The notes beneath the pieces were generated by a model. The model searched no databases and was not told where the DNA came from. It worked only from the letters and a program-made list of their open reading frames with translations. From Mycolicibacterium sp. CH28 (GTDB lineage: Bacteria; Actinomycetota; Actinomycetes; Mycobacteriales; Mycobacteriaceae), in the NCBI RefSeq assembly GCF_004745805.1, contig NZ_SRLQ01000024.1:1-64000 (forward strand): a stretch of 64,000 nt of DNA, given 5' to 3'. Every line of letters begins with the position of its first letter. Position 1 is the first letter of the stretch. This document shows, piece by piece, positions 44,862 to 54,520 of the stretch. The translations under genes were made by a program, and so were the position numbers.

Positions 44862-46259
44862 GTGTCAATCCAGGACCGCCCTACCCGCGCATCCAACGAC
44901 GGTGCACGGCGGGACAATCGGCTCGATTTGATGGACCAAGCCTTCTATGCCGGGCATCATGCCGTGGGCCAGCGGGAGGTGATGCAGGTCGGTTGGCTCT
45001 ATCAGCACACAGTCGACCTCGACGGGCTGGAGAGGTTTCGCGACCAACTCAGCCGAGGCATGATGGGGCGGCTCATCGAGCGGTCGCCGCTGCCATTCGG
45101 CCGCTATCGGTGGGTGTCAGACCCTGTTCCGGCGAAACTCGATATTGCTTCAGTCGCTCGCCCGCGCGCTGAACTCGGCGACTGGTTCGACGAGCGAACC
45201 CAACTCCCAATCGATCCCGAATCGGGACCCGGCTGGCGGATCAGCGTCGTTCCCCTCACCGACGGCTCGACCGCGGTCAGTCTGGTGCTGTCGCACTATG
45301 TCATCGACGGCATCGGGGCGGCAGTCGCGGTAACCGAGGCGCTCCTGGGGCTTCCTCGCGATCTCGGCTACCCGCCGGCGCGGTCACGCTCTCGACTGCA
45401 GGCGTTGGTTCAGGACGCTCGCGAATCTGCGCAAGACGCACCCGCCGTCGCACGGGCGATTCTGGCGGCGGCGAAAGAGGTCCGACGCCGCCAGCAGGAT
45501 GTTGTCCACTCGCAGGCACAGGCGTCGCTGCCGGCCGCCCCGCCGACCCGCGGTGCAGATGACATCGTCATCGTGCCCAACGTCTGGATCCGAATCCGGT
45601 TGGACGAGTGGAATGCCCGCGCGGAGTCGCTTGGCGGAACGTCTAGCGCGCTCGCCGCGGCGTTCACCGCGAGACTCGACCGGCACATGGGGCGCAAGCA
45701 CGGCGATGCCGACGACGTCAGAATGCTGCTCACCGTCAATACCCGCACCATGGACGATGCGCGGGCGGTCGCCGTCTCGTTTGTCCGGGTCGGCATCGAC
45801 CCGGACAGGGCGACAGCCGATCTGACTGCCGCCCGCGCCGCGATTAAACGGGCGCTCAAGGAAGCAAAAGACACGACCGACGAATCAGCGGAGCTCGTCG
45901 CCCTGACTCCTTTCACCCCCAAACGGGCGTGGAAGCATCTGATCGACTACGCGGTCAGCGACCCGGAGCAACCCGCGGTGTGCTCGAGCCTCGGCGATAC
46001 GGGTCCGGCGGCCAGCCGCCCCGACGGCACGCTGTCCGATGGGATGTTCGCTCGGGGAGCGAGCCAGAACGTCACGCGGGGCTGGCTTGAACGAGCGGGC
46101 AGCCAATTGCACGTCTTTGTCGGCACCTCGATGGAGATGAACCAGGTTGGCGTCTGCGTCCGCGGCTACCAACCAGGTGCTGTGACAACCAGGTCCCAGT
46201 TGCGAGAGTTGGCCGAGCGCGCCTTGGCAGAGTTCGGCCTAACTTGCGAGATCGACTAG
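44862..46259 (+). CDS. Condensation-superfamily acyltransferase (PapA / WS-DGAT type)
   Basis: A protein of 465 residues from GTG 44862 (VSIQDRPTRASNDG). The HxxxDG catalytic motif reads HYVIDG, with His 145 and Asp 149. The fold and length match polyketide-associated acyltransferases (PapA) and wax ester synthase-like enzymes, which esterify long acyl chains onto hydroxyls of lipids. A role in adding a fatty acid to the glycolipid, perhaps one made by the PKS at 56393-64000, is inference. It lies upstream of the MmpS-MmpL genes on the same strand but with a 400-bp gap. Confidence 0.82.
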   Translation: MSIQDRPTRASNDGARRDNRLDLMDQAFYAGHHAVGQREVMQVGWLYQHTVDLDGLERFRDQLSRGMMGRLIERSPLPFGRYRWVSDPVPAKLDIASVARPRAELGDWFDERTQLPIDPESGPGWRISVVPLTDGSTAVSLVLSHYVIDGIGAAVAVTEALLGLPRDLGYPPARSRSRLQALVQDARESAQDAPAVARAILAAAKEVRRRQQDVVHSQAQASLPAAPPTRGADDIVIVPNVWIRIRLDEWNARAESLGGTSSALAAAFTARLDRHMGRKHGDADDVRMLLTVNTRTMDDARAVAVSFVRVGIDPDRATADLTAARAAIKRALKEAKDTTDESAELVALTPFTPKRAWKHLIDYAVSDPEQPAVCSSLGDTGPAASRPDGTLSDGMFARGASQNVTRGWLERAGSQLHVFVGTSMEMNQVGVCVRGYQPGAVTTRSQLRELAERALAEFGLTCEID

Positions 46260-46260
46260 C

Positions 46261-46274
46261 GAGAACGTGTTTCA
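46261..46274. promoter_or_regulatory. Near-match to the KstR-like operator
   Basis: GAGAACGTGTTTCA fits TNNAACNNGTTNNA at seven of eight fixed positions (G for the first T). It lies 2 bp after the acyltransferase stop, about 400 bp upstream of mmpS. A second reading is that it forms the loop of a terminator hairpin. Confidence 0.3.
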
Positions 46275-46467
46275 TTATCTCGCCCCGCCGCACTCAGCCA
46301 CCCCTGCCGCGGAGGCGGCCACCCGGAAGACCCGCTGCTTGCGAGCGCGTCAATACACCTACCCTGTGAGTCACCCTAAGACTTAGCCATTACCGCAGAT
46401 CCGCAGTGACGGTGACGCGTATGCTCCGCTGTTGCATTGAAAAGAACCCACACGGAGGCCATTGACA

Positions 46468-46593
46468 TGGTTGACTCTCGTCAAGATCGGTCGCACTCCC
46501 GACGTCACCGCAAATTTGCGGAGAGCCGTCGTAGCGTGCTCCGTGACGGCCGCCCCCCAGCGGTCAAGACAGACGCCACACCTTGATGTGTAG
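46468..46593 (+). CDS. Small open frame, 41 residues, possible leader peptide
   Basis: ATG 46468 follows GGAGG with good spacing. The product is MVDSRQDRSHSDVTANLRRA and 21 more residues, ending at TAG 46593. It has no membrane segment and I do not recognise a family. The strong ribosome site and position 68 bp before mmpS suggest a leader peptide or small protein in the operon. Confidence 0.35.
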   Translation, partial: WLTLVKIGRTPDVTANLRRAVVACSVTAAPQRSRQTPHLDV

Positions 46594-46661
46594 TTGCAAT
46601 GTCGATCTGATGGTTCTTACTAGGAGCAGTAGCACTTGACGACGCGAAAGGTCGGCGTGCA

Positions 46662-47246
46662 GTGATCGAAGGTAGTTTGCCCGACGTTGAGCAAACTCGG
46701 CCCGATGTCGCTGACTTGCCTCGCCGCGACGCCCCTTTGCAGCCTGCCAACCGGCCGGCACCACCGCCTCGAGTCCAAGGCCGATCTCATAAGGGCCGTC
46801 GAAATCGGGGGCTCGTATTGGCGATTCTGAAGCGCCTGTGGATTCCGCTGGTCGTCGCCGTTGTCCTCGCCGCCGGCGGGCTGACCGTGTCCCGTCTGCA
46901 CGGCATCTTCGGGAACGAGAAGTCCCTGTCCTACGGCGATACCAAGAACGACAAGGGCAAGCCATATAACCCGAAGAAGATGAAGTACGAAATCTTCGGT
47001 CCACCTGGGACCGTGGCCCAGATCAGCTATTTCGACGAAAACGGTGACCCGGTACATCAAGACGCGACACTGCCGTGGTCATTGGAGTTCCCGATCTCTG
47101 CGGCGGCGGGCATCGGAAGCATCGCCGCGCAGGCCGACAGTGACACCATCGGCTGCAGGATCACGGTAGACGGCGAAGTCAAGGCGGAGAAGACTGCGAA
47201 CCACGAAGTGAGTTCCTTTGTATCCTGTCTGCTGAAGGCCGCATGA
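46662..47246 (+). CDS. mmpS: MmpS-family membrane protein
   Basis: A protein of 194 residues from GTG 46662. A cytosolic N-terminal part of about 60 residues rich in Pro and Arg is followed by one membrane helix (LVLAILKRLWIPLVVAVVLA region) and a beta-rich periplasmic domain with KMKYEIFGPPGTVAQISYFD, PWSLEF and a closing Cys pair (IGCRITVDGE and SFVSCLL). MmpS proteins work with MmpL transporters; MmpS4 is needed for GPL export and assembly at the membrane. The gene overlaps the next by ATGA, so they are coupled. Confidence 0.93.
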   Translation: MIEGSLPDVEQTRPDVADLPRRDAPLQPANRPAPPPRVQGRSHKGRRNRGLVLAILKRLWIPLVVAVVLAAGGLTVSRLHGIFGNEKSLSYGDTKNDKGKPYNPKKMKYEIFGPPGTVAQISYFDENGDPVHQDATLPWSLEFPISAAAGIGSIAAQADSDTIGCRITVDGEVKAEKTANHEVSSFVSCLLKAA

Positions 47247-50125
47247 GTAACCATCAGCTGGACACGGACCGGCCGTTCATCGCGCACACGATCCGCCGAT
47301 TCTCGGTGCTGGTCATCTTGGGGTGGCTGGCGATCATCGTCGGCTTGACCCTCGGCGTTCCGTCACTCGAGCAGGTCGAAGCGGCGCACGCGGTAACGCA
47401 GAATCCAACTGATGCGCCGTCATTCAGGGCAACTCAGCGCATGTCCGAGGTGTTCCAAGAATCGGCTTCGGACACCGCCGCGGCGATGATCGTCTTGGAA
47501 GGTCAACAACCCCTCGGCGATGAGGCTCACCGCTATTACGACGGTCTGATTCGCCAGTTGCAAAGCGATCCCGCGCATGTGCGCCATATCCAGAACTTCT
47601 GGGGCGACCCACTCACAAGCGGTGCCGCGGAAAGCGACGACGGTAAGGCTGCCTACGTTCAACTGCTCCTTTCCGGTAAGCCGGGCGACGCCTTGGCCAA
47701 CGAATCAGTCCGCGCTGTGCAACACATTGTTGAGCACACGCAGGCACCGGCTGGGGTCAAGGCCTTTGTCACTGGCCCTGCAGCGCTCGCTGCCGATATG
47801 GGTGTCAGCGGCAATAGCACGGTCACCACGATCACGCTGGTCAGTATCGCGGTCATTTTCCTGACACTGCTTCTCGTGTACCGCAGGCCGCTCACCGTGA
47901 TCGTGCTGCTGATGGTGGTCGGAATACAGCTGATGGCGGCCCGGGGATTCGTCGCGCTACTCGGCCATCACGAAATCATCGGCCTGACTACCTTCGCGGT
48001 TAATCTATTGGTGGCGTTGGTGATCGCGGCCGGAACCGACTACGGGATATTTTTCATTGGGCGGTATCACGAGGCACGTCTGGCCGGTGAAGATCGTGAG
48101 ACTGCTTACTACACCACTTATCGAGGCGTCGCCAAGGTTGTCTTGGCCACCGGCCTGACGGTCTCCGGAGCGACGCTCTGCCTCAGCTTCACCCGGCTAC
48201 CTGCCTTCCAAGCCCTAGGTGTTCCTTGCGCGGTGGGAATTTTGGTTGCGGTCGTGGTCGCCCTCACCCTTGTTCCTGCAGTCATCGCCGCCGGAAGCCG
48301 TCTTGGCCTATTCGAGCCCAGATGGAAAGCGGCGGGTCAAGGGTGGCGGCGAATAGGAACGGCGATCGTCCGGTGGCCCGGACCCATACTCGTCGCGTCT
48401 TTGGCTCTCACGCTTGTCGGACTGTTGACGCTGCCGGGATTCCGGCCCGACTACAACGACCAACATTTTCTTCCGAAGAACATCCCGGCGACTCAGGGAT
48501 ACGATGCGGCGGCGCGACATTTTCCGCCTTCGGCAATGATGTCTCCCGAAATCTTGATGGTCGAGACCGACCATGATCTACGCAATTCGGCAGATTTCCT
48601 CGTGCTGAACAAGCTCGCAAAGACCGTACTAGCTGTTCCGGGTATCGAGAAAGTTCAGGCCGTAACGCGACCCGAGGGAACTCCGATCGCTCACACCACG
48701 ATCCCCTATCTGATGAGCGCGCAGCAGGCTGGCCAGCAGCAATTCATGTTCTTTCAGAAACAGCGCATGGCAGACCTGCTCACACAGGCCGATCAGTTGG
48801 GGCAGACCATCGCCATCATGTCACATATGTACGACCTGATGAAGCAGATGGCGGCGACCATGCACAGCATGGTCAAGAGCACACATGAAATGGCAGACAT
48901 CACGAGCGAACTGCGAGATCATGTTGCAGATTTCGAGGATTTCTTCCGCCCCATTCGCAATTATCTGTACTGGGAACCGCACTGCTTCGACATCCCCATG
49001 TGCTGGTCGATAAGAAGTATCTTCGACATCCTCGACGGAGTTGACGGGCTGACCGAGAAGCTCCAACAACTGGTCGGGAATCTCGATCAGATGGACGTAA
49101 TCATGCCCCAGCTGCTCGCACAGTTCCCTGAGATGATTGCCATCATGACGAGCATGCGAGCGATGCTGCTCACCATGCACAGCACCATGTCGGGCGTCTT
49201 CGGCCAGATGGATGACAGCGGCACTAATTCGACTGCCATGGGCAAAGCGTTCGACGCCGCCCAGAATGATGATTCGTTCTACGTTCCACCGGACGTCTTC
49301 AAAAACGAGGACTTCCAACGAGTGATGAAGATCTTCATCTCGCCCGACGGAAAAGCCGTCCGCATGCTTATTTCCCAGAAGGGCGATCCCACATCGCCCG
49401 AGGGTATCGCCAGGGTCGACGCGATAAAAAGCGCTGCCGAGGAGGCGCTCAAAGGAACTCCCTTGGAAGGGTCGAAAATCTCCCTCGCTGGCACGGCGGC
49501 CTTGGTAAAAGATATAGTCACTGGCACTCAATTCGACATGATGATCGCGGTAGTTGCAGCGCTCTGTCTCATCTTCGTCGTGATGCTGATCATGACCAGA
49601 AGTCTGATCGCAGCCATGGTGATCGTCGGTACGATATTGCTTTCGCTTGGCGCGAGCTTTGGCCTGTCGGTATTCGTCTGGCAGTATTTACTCGGCGTGC
49701 CGTTGCACTGGTCAGTATTCGTTATGACGGTGATCATCCTTCTGGCGGTTGGATCTGACTACAACTTGCTGTTGGTCGCCCGCATGAAAGAGGAAGTAGC
49801 CGCCGGGATCAACACCGGCATTATTCGGGCAATGGCCGGAACCGGCAAAGTCGTGACGACAGCTGGATTGGTGTTCGCCTTCACCATGGCGTCCATGATC
49901 GTGAGCAACGTGATCAGCATTGGTCAGGTGGGCACAACGATCGCCCTGGGCCTGTTGGTCGACACCTTCGTCGTACGGGCATTCATGACCCCGTCGATCG
50001 CCGCGCTGCTGGGACGCTGGTTCTGGTGGCCCCAACAGGTAAGGCCCCGCCCTGCCAGCACGATGCTCCGACCTACCGGACCGCGTCCACTGGTGCGCGC
50101 CCTGTTGTTGAACCAAGAGAAGTAA
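47243..50125 (+). CDS. mmpL: MmpL-family RND lipid transporter, first copy
   Basis: A protein of 960 residues from ATG 47243. It has the 12-helix RND layout with two periplasmic domains. The proton-relay Asp-Tyr pairs are seen in GTDYGIFFIGRYHEAR and GSDYNLLLVARMKEE. The second periplasmic loop (about residues 495-650) is a long Met- and Gln-rich helical region containing NYLYWEPHCFDIPMCWS, with two Cys. The order mmpS-mmpL-mmpL with overlapping and abutting genes is that of mmpS4-mmpL4a-mmpL4b, which export GPL. Export of the present glycolipopeptide is the likely job. Confidence 0.94.
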   Translation: MSNHQLDTDRPFIAHTIRRFSVLVILGWLAIIVGLTLGVPSLEQVEAAHAVTQNPTDAPSFRATQRMSEVFQESASDTAAAMIVLEGQQPLGDEAHRYYDGLIRQLQSDPAHVRHIQNFWGDPLTSGAAESDDGKAAYVQLLLSGKPGDALANESVRAVQHIVEHTQAPAGVKAFVTGPAALAADMGVSGNSTVTTITLVSIAVIFLTLLLVYRRPLTVIVLLMVVGIQLMAARGFVALLGHHEIIGLTTFAVNLLVALVIAAGTDYGIFFIGRYHEARLAGEDRETAYYTTYRGVAKVVLATGLTVSGATLCLSFTRLPAFQALGVPCAVGILVAVVVALTLVPAVIAAGSRLGLFEPRWKAAGQGWRRIGTAIVRWPGPILVASLALTLVGLLTLPGFRPDYNDQHFLPKNIPATQGYDAAARHFPPSAMMSPEILMVETDHDLRNSADFLVLNKLAKTVLAVPGIEKVQAVTRPEGTPIAHTTIPYLMSAQQAGQQQFMFFQKQRMADLLTQADQLGQTIAIMSHMYDLMKQMAATMHSMVKSTHEMADITSELRDHVADFEDFFRPIRNYLYWEPHCFDIPMCWSIRSIFDILDGVDGLTEKLQQLVGNLDQMDVIMPQLLAQFPEMIAIMTSMRAMLLTMHSTMSGVFGQMDDSGTNSTAMGKAFDAAQNDDSFYVPPDVFKNEDFQRVMKIFISPDGKAVRMLISQKGDPTSPEGIARVDAIKSAAEEALKGTPLEGSKISLAGTAALVKDIVTGTQFDMMIAVVAALCLIFVVMLIMTRSLIAAMVIVGTILLSLGASFGLSVFVWQYLLGVPLHWSVFVMTVIILLAVGSDYNLLLVARMKEEVAAGINTGIIRAMAGTGKVVTTAGLVFAFTMASMIVSNVISIGQVGTTIALGLLVDTFVVRAFMTPSIAALLGRWFWWPQQVRPRPASTMLRPTGPRPLVRALLLNQEK

Positions 50126-53065
50126 GTGGCTGATATCCAAACCAGGGCAGAGCCGACCAATCAGCTCAGTCGGCCATTGATCGCGCGGTCGATCCGATCA
50201 CTTTCGCCCATCATCATTTTGGCGTGGGTGGCGGTCACGATTTGTGCGACATTCTTCGTCCCGTGGCTGGAGACCGTCGGCAGAGACCATTCCGTACCGA
50301 TGGCTCCACAGGACGCCCCAGCGGTAGTGGCCATGCACCGAATGGGCAGCGACTTCAAAGAGTCCACCTCCGATAGTTTCGCCATGCTGGTGATGGAGGG
50401 GCAGCAGCGACTCGGAGACGATGCGCACACGTACTACGACGGACTGATTCGTGCGCTGAAAGGCGACACGAAACACGTTGAGCACGTACAGGATTTGTGG
50501 GGAGACCGACTTACCGCTGCGGGCGCGGAAAGCAAAGACGGCAAGGCCGTATACATCCAATTGAACCTGGCCGGTAATCAAGGCACTACGCTAGGTCAGC
50601 AGTCAATAGCCGCGGTACGCAACATCGTTGAGCGGGCACCTGCCCCACCCGGCATCAAAGTCCATGTAACCGGTCCGGCCGCGTTGGTTTCGGACATGCA
50701 ACATGCGGGCGATCACTCCATGATCAAGATGACTTTCGTCGGTGGCGTGATCATTCTTGTGGTATTGCTCTTCGTCTACCGATCGATCGTCACCGTACTC
50801 AGTTTGTTAATCACGGTTGGGCTCGAGGTCCTCCTCGCCCGCGGAGCTGTCGCATTTCTCGCCGACCACAATGTCATCGGCCTCTCCACATTTGCCACTA
50901 GTCTTCTCGTCGGCCTGGCGATGGCAGCCGGAACCGATTACGGGATCTTCTTCTTCGGTCGGTACCAAGAGGCGCGCCAGGCCGGTGAAGCCGTAGAAAC
51001 GGCCTACTACAGCACCTTCCGCAGCGTCGCGCCCGTCGTCCTTGGCAGTGGTTTGACCATTGCCGGGGCAATGCTCTGCCTGAGCTTTACCCGGATACCC
51101 ATCTTCCAGAGCATGGGTGTGCCGTCAGCTGTCGGCATGCTCATGGCCGTCGCGGTCGCAGTGACGTTGGTCCCGTCGGTTCTCGCTGTCGGAGGCCGCT
51201 TCACACTGTTCGACCCCAAGCACCGCCTCACGAACCGTCGATGGCGACGGATCGGCACGGCGGTCGTTCGGTGGCCGGTGCCAATTCTCGTTGCGACAAT
51301 CGCCATCGCGCTGGTCGGGTTGCTTGCACTACCCGGCTACCAAACCAGCTATAACGACCGGCTCTACATACCGCAGGACCTTCCCGCGAACGTGGGATAT
51401 GCGGCCGCCGATCGCCATTTCTCGCCGGCACGCATGATGCCGGAAATCCTCATGATCGAATCCGATCACGATATGCGGAATCCGGCGGATTTCCTCATCC
51501 TGCACAAGTTAGCGAAAGCTATTTTCAAAGTTCCGGGCATCTCTCGCGTACAAGGGATAACGCGGCCCGAGGGAACACCGATCGAACATACCTCCATACC
51601 GTTCTTAATGGACATACAGAACGCGGGCATGCAGAACAGCCTGAAATTCATGAAGAGCCGCGTGAATGACCTGTTCGACCAGATCAAGATGATCGACCGG
51701 CAAATTGTGCTGATGAAGCGAATGTACGAGCTACAGAAACAGCTCAACGATATTACCCACAGTTCATTTATCACCACGCAAGAGATGTCGCAGGTCATCA
51801 AGGTGCTCATGGGTAGCGCGGCAGACTTCGACGATTTCCTCAGGCCGATCCGCAATTACCTTTACTGGGAACCACATTGCTACGATATCCCGGTCTGCTG
51901 GGCGGTGCGCGCCATCTTCGACGCGCTCGACGGCATCAGCACGCTCAATGACAAGATGAAAGAAATGCTGGCCCAGTTTGCAACGCTGGACCGGATAATG
52001 CCGCAGCTCCTCGAACAGATCCCACAGATGATCGCGATCATGGAGTCCATGCGGGACATGATGCTGAAAATGCACAGCACCATGTCCGGGACGTTTGGGG
52101 TGTTGGACGATACGAATTCGAACACCGCCGCCATGGGACAGGCATTCGACGCGGCCCAGGACGACGACACCTTCTATCTCCCGCCGGAGGTTTTCCAGAA
52201 TCCGGACTTCCAACGGGCGATGAGCTCTTACCTCTCGCCCGACGGGAAAGCCGCGCGGTTCATCATCTCCCACAAGGACGACCCGGCCTCGCCCGCGGGG
52301 ATCGCGAGTATCGCCAAGATACGGACAGCAGCCGAGGAGGCCCTCAAGACCACACCGCTGCAGGGCTCCAAGATCTTCATCGCCGGTACCGCAGCAACAT
52401 TCAAGGACTTCAGCGATGGTTCCAAATACGACCTCTTGATCGCGGCGGTCGGCGCACTCTGCCTGATTTTCATCATCATGTTGATCATCACTCGAAGCTT
52501 GATTGCATCCCTGGTGATCGTCGGCACGGTCGCGCTGTCTTTGGGTGCCTCGTTCGGGCTCTCGGTGCTGCTGTGGCAGTACCTTCTGGGCATCAAATTG
52601 CACTGGATGGTGCTGCCAATGTCGGTGATCGTGCTCCTGGCGGTCGGCTCCGACTACAACTTGCTCCTGGTATCGCGGATTAAAGAAGAATTGTCCGCGG
52701 GCATCAACACCGGCATCATCCGCGCCATGGGTGGCACCGGCAAGGTCGTGACCAACGCCGGCCTGGTGTTCGCATTCACCATGGCCGCCATGGTGGCCAG
52801 TGATTTGCAGATCATCGGCCAGGTCGGCACCACCGTCGGCCTGGGCCTGCTATTCGATACCTTGGTCGTGCGTTCGTTCATGACACCGTCGATCGCCGCG
52901 ATTCTCGGCCGGTGGTTCTGGTGGCCCCAGATCGTTCGGCCCCGCCCGGCAAGTGTCATGCTCCGGTCCAGCGGTCCCCGTCAGCTGGTGCGAGCCTATC
53001 TGCTTCCGCGGGAGGACAACTGGGACGACGCGGTCACGTCCGAACTCCAAAGGCCCTCGGTGTAG
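50126..53065 (+). CDS. mmpL: MmpL-family RND lipid transporter, second copy
   Basis: A protein of 979 residues from GTG 50126, directly after the stop of the first copy. Asp-Tyr pairs are in GTDYGIFFFGRYQEAR and GSDYNLLLVSRIKEE, and the helical loop with NYLYWEPHCYDIPVCWA is kept. It is a diverged paralogue of the first copy; in GPL loci both MmpL4a and MmpL4b are required. Its stop lies only 5 bp from that of the convergent rmlC-rmlD gene. Confidence 0.94.
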   Translation: MADIQTRAEPTNQLSRPLIARSIRSLSPIIILAWVAVTICATFFVPWLETVGRDHSVPMAPQDAPAVVAMHRMGSDFKESTSDSFAMLVMEGQQRLGDDAHTYYDGLIRALKGDTKHVEHVQDLWGDRLTAAGAESKDGKAVYIQLNLAGNQGTTLGQQSIAAVRNIVERAPAPPGIKVHVTGPAALVSDMQHAGDHSMIKMTFVGGVIILVVLLFVYRSIVTVLSLLITVGLEVLLARGAVAFLADHNVIGLSTFATSLLVGLAMAAGTDYGIFFFGRYQEARQAGEAVETAYYSTFRSVAPVVLGSGLTIAGAMLCLSFTRIPIFQSMGVPSAVGMLMAVAVAVTLVPSVLAVGGRFTLFDPKHRLTNRRWRRIGTAVVRWPVPILVATIAIALVGLLALPGYQTSYNDRLYIPQDLPANVGYAAADRHFSPARMMPEILMIESDHDMRNPADFLILHKLAKAIFKVPGISRVQGITRPEGTPIEHTSIPFLMDIQNAGMQNSLKFMKSRVNDLFDQIKMIDRQIVLMKRMYELQKQLNDITHSSFITTQEMSQVIKVLMGSAADFDDFLRPIRNYLYWEPHCYDIPVCWAVRAIFDALDGISTLNDKMKEMLAQFATLDRIMPQLLEQIPQMIAIMESMRDMMLKMHSTMSGTFGVLDDTNSNTAAMGQAFDAAQDDDTFYLPPEVFQNPDFQRAMSSYLSPDGKAARFIISHKDDPASPAGIASIAKIRTAAEEALKTTPLQGSKIFIAGTAATFKDFSDGSKYDLLIAAVGALCLIFIIMLIITRSLIASLVIVGTVALSLGASFGLSVLLWQYLLGIKLHWMVLPMSVIVLLAVGSDYNLLLVSRIKEELSAGINTGIIRAMGGTGKVVTNAGLVFAFTMAAMVASDLQIIGQVGTTVGLGLLFDTLVVRSFMTPSIAAILGRWFWWPQIVRPRPASVMLRSSGPRQLVRAYLLPREDNWDDAVTSELQRPSV

Positions 53066-53070
53066 CCCGG

Positions 53071-54504
53071 CTAGCCGTTGGCTGTTTCGCGGGCTTCCAC
53101 ACGTACGTAGGTCGCCAGCGTCTCATCAGCGTCTTCGGGAATGAACCCCGTCGATTCGATCTTGGTCAGGTCGAGAACGCTGTTGGCCGGCCGCGGCGCA
53201 ACAGGATTGGCGGCCTTGCCGAAGTACTCCGCGGTGGAAACTCCGCTCACCCGGTCCGGATCGTGGCCGGCGAGGGCGAAGGTCCGTCGCGCCACATCCG
53301 CCCACGACGTAGCCGCCCCGGATCCCGTCACGTTGTACGTCCCATGCGGTGCACGATGCTCGGTCAGGTGCCGGATCGCCCGAGCCAGCTCTGAGGTGAA
53401 TGTCAACCGGCCGACCTGGTCGTCGACCACCGCTGGGTCCACACCCCGTTCGGCCAGTGACAGCATGGTGCGCACGAAGTTTCGCCCGTCGCCAATCACC
53501 CAGGATGTGCGCAGGATGTAGTGGCGGGCGACGGTAGCCACGACCTGATCGCCGGCGGCCTTGGTCTGTCCGTAGACACCGAGCGGGGCTACCGGGTCGT
53601 CTTCGCGGTAGGGCCGTCCCGCGGTGCCGTCGAAAACATAGTCACTGGAAATCTGGACCAGGGTCAGGCCGTGTGTCGCAGCAATTTTCGCCAGCGCAGC
53701 AACGCCGGCGACATTGGCGGCCCACGCCGCCACGCGCCCCTCGGCTGTCTCCGCCGCGTCCACGGCCGTGTAGGCCGCGGCATTGATGATCGTGTCGTAC
53801 TCGCGCCAGCTCCGTGCGGTTCCGGGATCAGCAGCGGTGAGATCGAAGTCGGCACGCTCGGCGAACTCGACATACCCAGCCTCGGTGTAGGCGGCGCGCA
53901 GGGCGCGACCCAACTGTCCGCCGGCGCCGACGACCAGGGTCTTGCGGCGCGGGATGGGGGTGACGTCGGCCAGCGGCCCCTGGGCACGGTCCTTGGCCGA
54001 CAGCTCGGCCTGCGCCAGCGGAATCGGCCAGTCGATGGCGATGGTCTCATCACCGGGGTTCAGCGAGGTGTACACACCGTCGGGTGAATAGTGATCGTTG
54101 ACCAAGTAGGTGTAGGCGGTATTGGGCTCCAACGTCTGAAAGCCGTTGCCAACACCCCGCGGTACGAAAACGGCACGCGACGGGTCGAGCTCAGCGGTGA
54201 CCACAGTTCCGAACGTCGGGCCGTCCCGCAGATCAACCCAGGCTCCGAAGATCCGTCCGGACGCGACCGAGATGTACTTGTCCCACGGCTCGGCGTGGAT
54301 GCCGCGAGTGGTCCCTGCGGCATCGTTGAACGAGATGTTGTTCTGCACCGGGCCGAAGTCGGGCATCCCGGCGGCCACCATCTTCTCGCGCTGCCAGTTC
54401 TCCTTGAACCACCCGCGGTTGTCGCCGTGAACTGGCAATTCCCACAGGGTCAGACCCGGAATGGCTGTGCTCACCGCATGCAGGGTCTTGCCGAGCTCTG
54501 TCAT
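53071..54504 (-). CDS. Fused dTDP-4-dehydrorhamnose 3,5-epimerase / dTDP-4-dehydrorhamnose reductase (RmlC-RmlD)
   Basis: A protein of 477 residues from ATG 54504 (MTELGKTLHAVS). The RmlC cupin part (about 1-190) has GTTRGIHAEPWDKYISV with the catalytic His, and AVFVPRGVGNGFQTLEPN. The RmlD part (about 200-477) is an extended SDR with VVGAGGQLGRAL, QISSDYVFDG and YGQTK (YxxxK). Together they carry out the last two steps to dTDP-L-rhamnose. Such fusions occur in other Corynebacteriales. It is the last gene of the PKS-rmlA-rmlB run, 16 bp from rmlB. Confidence 0.92.
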   Translation of the reverse strand: MTELGKTLHAVSTAIPGLTLWELPVHGDNRGWFKENWQREKMVAAGMPDFGPVQNNISFNDAAGTTRGIHAEPWDKYISVASGRIFGAWVDLRDGPTFGTVVTAELDPSRAVFVPRGVGNGFQTLEPNTAYTYLVNDHYSPDGVYTSLNPGDETIAIDWPIPLAQAELSAKDRAQGPLADVTPIPRRKTLVVGAGGQLGRALRAAYTEAGYVEFAERADFDLTAADPGTARSWREYDTIINAAAYTAVDAAETAEGRVAAWAANVAGVAALAKIAATHGLTLVQISSDYVFDGTAGRPYREDDPVAPLGVYGQTKAAGDQVVATVARHYILRTSWVIGDGRNFVRTMLSLAERGVDPAVVDDQVGRLTFTSELARAIRHLTEHRAPHGTYNVTGSGAATSWADVARRTFALAGHDPDRVSGVSTAEYFGKAANPVAPRPANSVLDLTKIESTGFIPEDADETLATYVRVEARETANG

Positions 54505-54520
54505 CGCCAGCGGCCCCCTC

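Larger units (their letters stand above)
46260..46661. other. Leader region of the MmpS-MmpL operon
   Basis: This 402-bp stretch contains a near KstR-like palindrome at 46261, a 6-bp stem that could act as a weak terminator (46259-46264 with 46278-46283), a TATGCT hexamer at 46420-46425 that could be a -10 box, and a small open frame with a good ribosome site. Confidence 0.4.

Noticed and set aside
44862..53065. Assignment as a trehalose polyphleate or lipooligosaccharide locus
   Set aside because: PE-PPE, PapA-like and MmpL genes would fit in part, but the NRPS with MbtH and the mmpS-mmpL-mmpL order fit a GPL-like lipopeptide better, and no Pks5-type or classic Pks/FadD23 set is present.
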